Origin: Priapulus caudatus
Lineage: Eukaryota > Priapulida > Priapulimorpha > Priapulimorphida > Priapulidae
Reading direction: 5' to 3'
Assembly (NCBI RefSeq): GCF_000485595.1
Contig: NW_014577276.1
Location: 296,664-335,001 of the forward strand
DNA: 38,338 bases
The position numbers and the translations under genes were made by a program. Below the pieces are notes generated by a model. It was not told where the DNA came from, did no database searches, and worked only from the letters and a program-made list of their open reading frames with translations. Shown here piece by piece: positions 29,651 to 38,338 of this stretch. Each line of letters begins with the position of its first letter. The stretch's first letter is position 1.

Positions 29651-29703
29651 GACCCTACTGTTTAACCTATGTCATTATATATCAAATAGGTTAAACAATC
29701 GGT
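29651..29703. repeat. Imperfect 20-bp inverted repeat
   Basis: AGACCCTACTGTTTAACCTA and its near complement TAGGTTAAACAATCGGTCT are separated by about 14 bases of AT-rich sequence. Non-coding. Confidence 0.6.
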
Positions 29704-29914
29704 CTAATGTACTCGCTAAAATAGCTATAGCTTTAATAGCCACATAGGATGTCTGCACATGTGTATGGACGTCTGCCCGGGCGGGTGCGTATGTGCGCAC
29801 ACGTGCGCGTGCCTATGCGTGTGCGTTTGCGTGGTCGTGTGCGTATACATGTGTGTGTGCGCGCATACGTGCGTGAACGTGCGTGTGTGATCGGATTTGC
29901 TGTTACGATAATAC

Positions 29915-30037
29915 CTTGCTTGTTACGCCTGACGACTGCAGTAGTGTTGCGGCCCATGTCCACTGCGACACAAGCGTAGTTGAGGTTAGTCCAGCGGAGA
30001 CCCTCCCCCCCGCATCAAACGCGGTGTCCAGGCTATC
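29915..30037 (-). CDS. DUR3-like: DUR3-like symporter, exon 2
   Basis: 41 codons in phase 0: DSLDTAFDAGGRVSAGLTST, TLVSQWTWAATLLQSSGVTS and K. DTAF-AGG-VSAGLT---VSQWTWAATLLQSS is the best-known DUR3/SLC5 helix, with the WTWAATLLQSS motif lining the transport path. The acceptor is TTTCATGTATAG before 30037 and the donor AAG/GTATTA at 29915, which joins exon 3 as SK-YGISG. A seven-base C run at 30005-30011 (plus strand) codes the double glycine and is in frame as written. Confidence 0.9.
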
Positions 30038-30560
30038 CTATACATGAAAAAATCAAATTCATGGTCAGGGTAACCTCAACATGTTCAGATCACATCAAGT
30101 TAACCAAGTGGGGATGCAGGATTGTTAAAGCCGTGTAATCAGAGAACACGATGTGTTCACATTACTACTTACGAGCTCTATCCTTTTCTACGTCCTATAA
30201 ACTTAATTCACCTTATACAAGTGACAGCGCGCGTATAACAACGGGTAACAAAAACTCGTAGTACTCATTCAGTCGTAGAACCATTACCGCTAACGTATAA
30301 TGCAGGTGGGTGGGAGTAACTCAGCAACTAACGCATGCACTGACGCATGTACTGGACGTGCTGAGTCATGCCAGTGACGCAATAAACTGTTCACGTGACG
30401 AATTCTGGTCATCAGCGAGGAAAGAAGGACTCTGCGTCAAATAAGAAGTACCGCACGACATCGCTAACGACCATCACTAATGGCCAGCACTTAAAGATAT
30501 CGCTAATGCCCATCGGTAATGGGCATTCAGACAATACCACCACAGTTCATGAGTGGTCAT
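30038..30560. other. Intron 1, unremarkable part
   Basis: No exon, RNA gene or defined repeat seen, apart from weak CATCGCTAAC/GGCCATC repetition near 30460-30530. Confidence 0.4.
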
Positions 30561-30574
30561 CAGCTAGTTGATAG

Positions 30575-30918
30575 CTTTGAAAAAGACAGCATATGTATGG
30601 CGTTCCATGCCAAGATGTATCGCCGATCTCCAAATCATATCGAGAACCTCTTCGAAGTTATCGGGCATGTACCCAGCATAGGAAGGAACTGCCTTGACCT
30701 GCGTTCCGGTCACTAGGCTCCATTTCTGAATATAAGCGCTGGGACATGGACACCAAAACACATCCTCTTCTCGAGATACGCCACATGCCACTTTCGAGGC
30801 GTTGTTGCCACGAGCCAGCTTCGAGACGTTGTTTCCACGAGCCACCTTGGAGACGTTGTTGCCACGAGCCACCTTCGAAATGTTGTTGCCACGAGCCACC
30901 TTCGAAATGTTGTTGCCG
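30575..30918 (-). repeat. 27-bp minisatellite within an open minus-strand frame
   Basis: 30801-30908 holds four 27-bp units (GTTGTTGCCACGAGCCACCT plus TCGAAAT), with partial units on each side. The last two whole units are identical. On the minus strand the frame is open through the array (9-residue unit SKVARGNNV) and continues into CPCPSAYIQKWSLVTGTQVK and GYMPDNFEEVLDMIWRSAI. I do not recognise a family in that segment. It may be a decayed coding fragment or chance; I do not call a gene. Confidence 0.5.
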
Positions 30919-31825
30919 TTATACTACGTTGACAGTCGTATTTATAGCATATATTTTCTTTAAAAAAGGTTGATAGTATTGCCTTCGGTAACGTAGAATT
31001 TAACGATTGATTAACGAATTCAGCTGTTTACTCCATCTAATGCCTTTTCGATACAATTTTTAGCACTGCTTAATAGTATAATATTTACTACAGGTAGATA
31101 AGCAGATGGAACATCTCGGAAAGAGAGGGGTTCGGCTGAGGTTTATATTAGTGGCAGTCTGAAGAAGCCATTCAGCTACCATGTAACTATGCAACCAGGA
31201 AGCCATATCATCGACAAATTGGATGCTCCGCGTAATGAGTGTGAGTAAATAGCGTGTTCGAGATTACGTATAAATCCAAGCGTCAATAATAGACGAAGGA
31301 GTAGAAATCCTGTCCATGATCTATATCTTCTTGATAAAGTCGATGAACGACACTATTTTGCATGCTAAGGTCCCGTTCACAATTATAACAATGCACCGTA
31401 ATTCGGATACTTAGGGATGAACTAACGGCCGTTGTACAATTTTATAAATATAAATGAATATCGATTTATACATTTTCTTCAGTATTTTATTTTATACACT
31501 TTTGGCTGAAATTTTGACTCTTTGGCATGACTGTCATATTGTATACGGTCTGCACGCGTGTAATAATGTTCATAATTGTGAACGGTTCATTGTCTGCATT
31601 CGTTACAAGTTGACGCATGCATTACATTAATTGTCCACTTTGTACGTACGCCAGTATTCCATTTCGCAAGAACCTATAGTGAATCAATCATCGTTTGCCG
31701 TTTAGCCGCCTCTTTCAGGAAATAAGAAAGCCAACGCATCCCGATTGTATGACAGTGCGTTCATGATTCTTATACTCTGTGATATGGTATATCGAAGTGT
31801 GTCGCTAAATTTGCACCGTTATTAT
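30919..31825. other. Intron 1, AT-rich, nothing recognised
   Basis: No coding, RNA or repeat signal that I can support. Confidence 0.4.
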
Positions 31826-32515
31826 CTCCGCCAAGGGGTTGGCAAGAGGTTATGTTTTCACCGGCGTGTGTTTGTTGGTTTGTGGGTTTGTGGGTTTGTT
31901 TGTGTACAGCCTAACTGAAAAAGTTATGAACGGATTGTCATAAAATTTTTAGGTTAGGTCAGAAATGGGTTAACTTACAATTGATAAGATTTTGGTGGTG
32001 ATCCGGATTCAATTAATTAATTAATCAATTAATAACATTTTCAGGATAGGTTAGAAATGGGGTAACTTAGAATTGATTACATTTTGGTGGTGATCGAGAT
32101 CCAATTAATTAATTAATTAATTAATAAAATTTTCAGGATACGTCAGAAATCGGGTAACTTAGAATTGATTACATTTTGGTCGTGATCCGGATCCAATAAA
32201 TTATTTAATTAATTAATTAATTAATTAAATTTTTCACAGTGACAGAATGCCTTGGCGGAGGTGTTGGTTTGTGGGTTTGTTAACATGCACGTTTCAGTTT
32301 ACTTCCGCTAGGTGCGCTGGCTGTAGACTTACAAACACGCAACCACAGGGGGCAACCACAGTCCTCCCCCACCTGCACGCTCGCACTAATCCGGATCCAA
32401 TTAATTAATTAATTAATTAATTTTTCCACTTAATTAATTAATTAATTAATAAAAAATTCTACATTGTGAGAATTCAGCTGCCTTGGCGGAGGTCTGTGCT
32501 CTCCGAGTGCTCTAG
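31826..32515. mobile_element. Non-autonomous repeat with CTCCGCCAAGG / CCTTGGCGGAG termini
   Basis: It begins CTCCGCCAAGG (31826) with GAGGTTATGTTTTCACCGG. A first inverse terminus CCTTGGCGGAGG is at about 32250 and a second at 32481 with TCTGTGCTCTCCGAGTGCTC. The interior has three units of about 100 bp (AGAATTGATTACATTTTGGT, GGTGATCCGGATCCAATTAA, then (TTAA)n and TTTTCAGGATA). The GTTATGAACGGATTGTCATA and CCTTGGCGGAGGTCTG phrases belong to a repeat type I recall from many aquatic animal genomes. The two right ends suggest either a nested copy or internal duplication. Confidence 0.6.
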
Positions 32516-32517
32516 TT

Positions 32518-32582
32518 ACCAATGTACCTACTTGCTACCTACTTACTACCTACTTACTACCTACTTACTACCTACTTGCTAG
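32518..32582. repeat. 11-bp CCTACTTACTA tandem repeat
   Basis: About five units, immediately beyond the right end of the preceding element. Confidence 0.8.
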
Positions 32583-33630
32583 AGATCTGTGAGAGCACTG
32601 ATATACGTTTCGTATATAAAAACGGTTGTAAAGCTATATGTGTTTACGCCAGATGTATGCTTTTGTGTGATAAAAGTAACTAAAATAGCGTGATGTATGC
32701 GTTTTAATAATGTTTCACTTCTTTTGCGTACCACACTTCAAGGGTGACGTCAGAGGGAGGTGGGTGACAAGGGCTACAGCTAGCCTCCGAGTCAGCGAGG
32801 CTTAACCTCCACTCGGCCCGAAAAATAAATCAATAATTAATTGTTTATAAACATTTTTTCAACAACTCTCAGCTGCCTAAATGCAGTACACACGCTAATG
32901 CGACAAAACGTATGTGGAAGGTATGTATGTGCGAAAGCGCGCTGTCATTAGATATTGCTTGCGCCAGTTTAATTAAAGGGCAATTAATGAAGTAAGCCAA
33001 ACAGCGATTACTGACTTCGTACATATACACCGCCTTTTATCGGGTACAATCGTAAAACAGCTGATATACTTCGCGCATAAATCCTGTCACTTAATTGCTA
33101 CGTCATGAAGTAAGGTGCCCGGCAATTCTTAGGTGCAGCATATTATGCAGCAGCAGACTTCGAACGTACGGACCTTCGTTCTGCCATTGGACGCAAACTT
33201 ATAGCAAAGCGAAGAGTTACGTATGTCGTTCTACGGGGTACGAAGACCCAGTGATTACAATTCAGCTCAACTGCAGGCAACTAGGAAAGATCTGCAAGCG
33301 GCGACATCCAGATAACAAATCGCGAAGAAGCTTTCAACTGGCACTTCCATGATTTCGTGAATTGCTTTGACTCACGATAGCCAAGCAGAGTTCACATAAC
33401 CGAACTTTTGTAATGCAAAGGGACAAATAATTTAAGACAACGCTGCTGCATAGCTTCCCGTTATCTTTCCACTTGTCAAGTTCAACGAGTTTTTAGTTTA
33501 GTTCGTTAAAAAACCATGTTAAATTGGCGTGCGCTGATGAAATCGCGGATGCCTGCTAAGCAGTAGTTCCTAAAACTCACTAGATTTTAAGAAAAGCAGT
33601 TCCATGCATGCAAATATACGATAGTTATAT
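32583..33630. other. Intron 1, nothing recognised
   Basis: A plus-strand 85-aa ORF at 33095-33352 has no family signature and no coding-like splice context. No other signal. Confidence 0.4.
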
Positions 33631-33632
33631 AT

Positions 33633-33650
33633 ATATAAATAAATAAATAA

Positions 33651-33692
<42 letters not shown>
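33633..33692. repeat. (AAAT)n and (AT)n microsatellite
   Basis: Five AAAT units followed by about 20 AT units. Confidence 0.9.
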
Positions 33693-33694
<2 letters not shown>

Positions 33695-34099
33695 TATACT
33701 ATAACGTAGCATTGATTATTAGTAACGCATTTTGTAGTATTGGTTTGTATTGACTTGATCGGACTTGCTAACCACTTTGTTGATTCTAGCCAGTTGATAC
33801 TATCATAGGTTTCCCACTAACTTGGGTAAAGTAACCGTCGAGATGACAGCACAATCATGTGAAGCCGAGCACGTCCGACCCACGCTCGAATCTCACTCAC
33901 GATCAGTAGGGGTGGTGACAGCTGTATTTGGGAGTATAAGTACGAAAACTAAGAAAACCGCTTAATGCCGTCGCCGTCACGTTTTACTTTGTGGACATCG
34001 TCTTCGTTGTCGGCATCCTTACACGCGCCAGCAGGTTAAAACACGACGGCGGTAGCGGCAAGCTAAAACATGGCGGTGTCTGTGAATTCGTTGAGCCAT

Positions 34100-34372
34100 T
34101 TCCTACACGATTTCCGTCGCCGACGACGACGTCGACAAAAACGCCGACGATGCTGACGAAAAACTACGACGATGCCGACGAAAAATAACCATGCCGTTGC
34201 CGACATATACGACGGCGACTAAAACCTTGACGGAGCCGGCTAAGCTAACTAACATGTGCCGCCGTGTTTTAGCCTATACCGGCGCGAATAATGATAGCAA
34301 CGTTAACACAAAAAATGACGACGACAACAACGACGACGACGACAACGACAACGGCGACGACGGCGACGCACT
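34100..34372. repeat. GAC/CGA trinucleotide-rich tract
   Basis: Irregular GACGACGAC, GCCGACGA and AACGACGA runs on the plus strand. Short Thr/Asp-rich ORFs at 33991-34188 and 34191-34415 run through it and look like repeat translation rather than genes. Confidence 0.6.
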
Positions 34373-34419
34373 AGGCGCTGTACATAGATATACGCATGCG
34401 CCATATATGGTTTGAAAGC

Positions 34420-35950
34420 ATTAATATGTTAATCAGCGTGTCTACCTGTCCTTGTCAGTAACATTTATACTGCAGAGGTAACCTGTAGGCCCACCTCAGA
34501 AAATAACGCGGCGTTCTTAAAAAAATTATTATCGCGATTTATTATTTATTACATTTGTATTAAATACATTAACATTTGTAGTATAGCTCGGGCAAATCAA
34601 AAACTTTCCAACACCTTTACTTAATTGTCACGAAAATCCTAAAAAATTTTAGCAACATAATTCATTAAAGAAACACGTACTTAAACAATCCTGCAGTTCC
34701 TAAGCCACTCGCTCAGAGATGATCACATATGTAGAACTAAATCAAACCAATGGTATGGTACCATAGCGTCGCTTAGGTTTTAACGGCTTGCCTTACAAGC
34801 TGTGAGAAACAGATAAGGTATCCGTGGTGTAAAAGTAATGTTGTTGCATGAACGCATAGTGTTCCGAACGCAGCATAAATTTTATTGTATCGATATCGGC
34901 ATATCGTGTGCATATCATCTGCAACTAATGTCGGTTACGCAACAAACACAACGTAACGACATGTAATAAAATAATTTACTAGCCTAATATAATAACATTG
35001 TGTATATGACTACGGTCGCATTTCTTATTATGTCATCGAGAGTGAATAAAAACACAAATGTGTTTGTATTCACTTCTAACAATATACTTATTGGCCTGTA
35101 GCTTAGCTGGCCTATCGAACCGAGACATTAATCGACGGATGTATTTCATTATCGATAAGTTATAAGTCGTAATAAGATAATAGGTGTTGCTAAAACGCCG
35201 GGAATAACATTGGGGTAGCAAAGGTGACCGATACGATTCATTCAACTATTGCTGCCTCTGTTACTGTTGTATCGTGAAATGGTTGCAACCTCCGGAATCG
35301 TCTTGTAGATTGTAGCCTTGTAGCAAAGTAGAGATGCAGAGATTGTAGAGAAGTTTCGTAGAGTCTCTCGCAGAGTAGAGATGTTAGCATTAATTGTCCG
35401 GCAGATGATTGCAGCGGTGTCCGGCAGAGATTGCAGAGTCTTGTTAGTTAAGTTCCGAATGAGACAGAGAGCCAGTAGTCGCAGATTCATTATTGAAATC
35501 TGGCTTTATTATTAAACTCGAACACATACAAAATATACACATACATACTACATACAACAGCCTATAGGTTTCGTCCATATTGAAAACCGCCTGGCGTCTC
35601 TCCTCTCCGGCTCTCTACATCAGTATCTGTTTCTCTATTTGTAACTATATGTCCCGATGCTTAGCGGATTCATTACGTAGACACTTTAAGACAAATACGG
35701 ACGCACCTAGCACCTAAACCTAATAACATAGAAGGCGCAAACGAAACAAGCTGGCGCGGGGCTGATCTGCCGGTATTCAGGGATAAAACTAGTATAGGCT
35801 CGCCGGAGTTATGCCGGAAACTAATTGCTTAGAGACTAATATGATAGCATCATCTAGGAGGCAGCGGCAGCTCTAATAAGCCGCAATTCCGGTCTGCCGC
35901 ACCGTCACAGCTTACCGACTACAATATTACTGCTGCGGCTGCCGCTGCTA
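34420..35950. other. Intron 1, nothing recognised
   Basis: A loosely repetitive GCAGAGATTGTAGAG segment lies at about 35300-35450. No exon or RNA gene was found. Confidence 0.4.
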
Positions 35951-36010
35951 CTGCGGTGTTTGCTGTTGCTGCTGCTGCTACGGTTGCTGTTGCTGCTGCT
36001 ATTGCTATCT

Positions 36011-36091
<81 letters not shown>

Positions 36092-36096
36092 TACTA

Positions 36097-36191
<95 letters not shown>

Positions 36192-36192
36192 T

Positions 36193-36230
<38 letters not shown>

Positions 36231-36231
36231 T

Positions 36232-36320
<89 letters not shown>

Positions 36321-36335
36321 GCTACTACTACGATA
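35950..36335. repeat. Very long (CTA)n trinucleotide repeat
   Basis: GCTGCT/GTTGCT units (35950-36010) pass into about 105 nearly pure CTA/TAC triplets with rare TTC or CAC interruptions. poly-Leu and poly-Tyr ORFs over it are artefacts. Confidence 0.97.
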
Positions 36336-36351
36336 CTACGAATACTAGCTC

Positions 36352-36592
36352 ATCTATAATGCTATCTATCTACCATCTATGTATCATGGTATCTATCTAC
36401 CATCTATCTATCATGCTATTTATCTACCATCTATCTAGCATGCTCATCTATCTACCACCTATCTATCATGCTATCTATCTACCATCTATCTATCATGCTA
36501 TCTATCTACCATCTATCTATCATGCTATCTATCTACCATCTATCTATCATGCTATCTATCTACCATCTATCTAGCATGCTCATCTATCATAT
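36352..36592. repeat. 27-bp minisatellite built from CTAT
   Basis: Unit CATGCTATCTATCTACCATC plus TATCTAT, about eight copies, some homogenised (36468-36560). It directly follows the CTA array. Confidence 0.9.
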
Positions 36593-36677
36593 GCTCGTCT
36601 ATAATAATACTACTACCACAGTGCAACTGAACGGCTTATACCGGGATGCAGAAAAGTTATGATGGTAAAGCACTCAC

Positions 36678-36962
36678 GTCGTCTAGGTAAATCTTCGCTC
36701 GAATGAAGTTGAAGACCTTCGCAATAATGGCTGCAAACACGCCGAAGATGATGAACATCAGAATGCATTGTTCTTGTGGGAATCCCGAGTTGATTCCGCT
36801 CAGCGTTTTGTTCGTGAAGAATCTGCTGCAGTCCGACGCGTTGCTGCGCTCGTTCTCGGTCGGATCGTAGGCGCTTGCTGGCTTACCGGACAGCGTAATC
36901 GTCATCAGCAGCAACGTCGATGTTTTCGTCGCAAGCATCGAAAGCAGATTCGCAGAGTACAT
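36678..36962 (-). CDS. DUR3-like: DUR3-like symporter, exon 1 (probable N-terminus)
   Basis: 95 codons from ATG at 36962: MYSANLLSMLATKTSTLLLM, TITLSGKPASAYDPTENERS, NASDCSRFFTNKTLSGINSG, FPQEQCILMFIIFGVFAAII and AKVFNFIRAKIYLDD. The first 30 residues look like a signal peptide, followed by a short region with two NxS/T sites and then one transmembrane helix with a positive inner flank. That is the expected N-out start of an SLC5-type transporter. The donor GAC/GTGAGT is strong, and phase 0 fits exon 2. The frame is open further upstream to about 37040, so the start is uncertain. Sequence similarity to DUR3 is weaker here than in other exons. Confidence 0.6.
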
Positions 36963-38338
36963 CTCAGCGTTCGCGTCAGTAGCAGCCGAGTTGTTTGCGT
37001 CTGCACGGCTGTCGGTGCAATGAGCCAACGCGCGCAGCAAGCGCTACTCTCACCTGCGTGGGTCATCGCGTGCGCAGCATCCGATATCTGCTTTGTCTCC
37101 ATTATCTGCTGGTTGCGTCTACGCAAACACATGTCGTTTCCACTAAATAAAGATATAACGATTTACAGGTTCCCATACACGTACGTAGCGCACGTACATG
37201 CACGAGTGCACGTATACCTGGCGTGCACGCAATCGCCGTGCACAGGTTGGCGCTCACACTCAGGGGGAAGGTACACGCCTGCGTGAATTTGCCCGCATAT
37301 GCGAGCGCACGCACGGATCACGAGTGTAAGAGTATGGTCAAATTTGGTGGGTAACCCATCAAATAGTCCGGTGACCTCATAGAAACACCACCATCTTGAC
37401 TCTGCGCGGGGGCACGAGCGAAGTCAACATGCTACGCTATACCTAATGTTTTGCGTTAGCTTTCTTGCCTGATACGCATCGCTGTTTTAATACAATAATC
37501 CGTTAGCTTTTACTATAGGCTGACCAACTCCCCCGGCGGGAAAAATGTCAGTTTTTCCGTAAAAGATTTTCTGTAGAAACGCGTCGTCATGCCATTACAT
37601 AATATAAGGGCAGTCAGTAGTTTTTCTGAAACTTTATTCGCCTTACAGTTTTCCGCGTAGCGAACAAAGTTTCTGGAACGGATTACACAGGTAAGACGTA
37701 ATATCACTGTAATTTTATTCGGACGAACAATCTCGCATGTTTTTTTATTTATTTGTCGAACGATATAGCGCCCTGAAACAAATGGTTGATTCGGGGGATT
37801 TTTCGCGTCGGAGGTTAAATGTCTTTAGGTGGAGCGTACTAAAAACCCCATCGGGTTTTCAATTAAGCGATTTTGCGCGAAACTGTGTAAGATTTGATGA
37901 AATGGTGTAAGTAATGTAAGAACATGTAAGTAATGTAGTGCAATGGGTCAATCGTGAGATGTACCTATCTAGGTTCTAATGTAAAGACAGTTTTTAATCG
38001 CAATTTGCCTTCTTGCTACGTACAGGTGTGAGGTGATACTTAAACAGCAAATATTTGCATGTAACAAGGTACGCAGTCATGTGACATAGCGACTCTGGCA
38101 TGTATGTCATTAATTATATGGATATAAGTGAAACCTCATAAGATAGTTATAGTGGATGGTGTATCTTGCGGCACAAGTAAAGAATTTTATAATGTTTATA
38201 GATATGGCACATCGGTATAAATAAACCCATACCTTTTTGGGGGGGGGGAATTCCATTCTGCATAAGCAAGAGACGTTGTCTCGATGCTATAAATCTATGA
38301 CACAAAATTTTATTTTATTTCGATGTAATACATTCATA
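36963..38338. other. 5' flank of the DUR3-like gene, no second gene seen
   Basis: 37160-37320 is rich in GTGCACGTA/CACGTAC near-palindromes. A G9 homopolymer lies near 38240. No convincing TATA box or exon could be tied to the DUR3-like start. Confidence 0.4.

Larger units (their letters stand above)
27775..29914. other. Intron 2, two small hairpins only
   Basis: Apart from the hairpins at 28412-28474 and 29651-29703 and a GT-rich tract next to exon 2 (about 29785-29890), I see no repeat, RNA gene or further exon in this 2.1 kb. Confidence 0.5.
3776..36962 (-). other. DUR3-like: DUR3-like symporter gene, gene-level span (exons 1 to 8; 3' end beyond window)
   Basis: Eight exons on the minus strand run from 36962 down to 3776 and join in matching phase: 36678-36962, 29915-30037, 27658-27774, 25687-25780, 23008-23220, 21845-21902, 4270-4479 and 3776-3933. 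Exons 5 and 6 have second copies at 10900-11112 and 9740-9798. Together they encode about 420 residues of a sodium:solute symporter family membrane protein. The closest family by recognition is DUR3 (urea/proton or polyamine symport in yeast and plants; animal members are usually named urea-proton symporter DUR3-like). Substrate in this organism is inference. Family members are usually longer, so the C-terminal exons should lie left of position 1 of the window. TMEM132 exons and an assembly gap lie inside the span. Confidence 0.8.

Noticed and set aside
33095-33352. 85-aa plus-strand ORF
   Set aside because: Basic, Cys-rich composition with no recognisable motif and no other support.
35956-36574. 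poly-Leu and poly-Tyr ORFs of 130 and 204 aa
   Set aside because: CTA trinucleotide repeat read in different frames.

Overview
This is intron-rich animal genomic DNA, not a prokaryotic locus. It holds short exons with GT/AG borders on the minus strand, very long introns, many microsatellites and minisatellites, fold-back and MITE-like elements, a PIF/Harbinger transposon remnant, and interstitial (CCCTAA)n telomere-type repeats. The two proteins recognised (a metazoan DUR3-like urea/solute symporter and a TMEM132 family protein) and the TTAGGG-type repeats suggest a non-arthropod invertebrate. I cannot name the phylum with confidence; a lophotrochozoan or basal deuterostome would fit. Positions 18925-18934 are Ns, so the window is two contigs joined by a gap.

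Layout: 1-1690 is a partial copy (A) of a repeat block. 1690-3600 is dense in fold-back elements, one with telomere repeats inside. 3776-4479 carries the last two visible DUR3-like exons (numbered 7 and 8 here). 4500-6425 is simple repeats and inverted repeats. 6427-12850 is copy B of a roughly 6 kb block: a long-TIR Harbinger derivative, a fold-back minisatellite element, and DUR3-like exons 6 and 5. 12850-16600 is simple repeat, degenerate telomeric repeat and a putative hAT-like element. 16634-18471 carries three consecutive TMEM132 exons. After the gap, 18935-24970 is copy C of the same block, again with exons 6 and 5. 25687-36962 carries DUR3-like exons 4, 3, 2 and 1. The rest is intron or 5' flank.

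All eight DUR3-like exons lie in order on the minus strand and join in matching phase to about 420 residues of a sodium:solute symporter (SLC5-type) fold. Exons 5 and 6 are present twice, and TMEM132 exons sit between the two copies. In exon 5 the copies differ by two silent third-position substitutions, and both copies carry single-base indels. Copy B breaks off inside a MITE at a GA repeat. The simplest reading is that two haplotypes were left uncollapsed and possibly mis-joined; a real tandem duplication enclosing part of a second gene is the alternative. I found no operon, CRISPR array, defence system or other clearly new system. The most notable biology is the set of fold-back elements that carry telomere repeats or short-period minisatellites between inverted arms.
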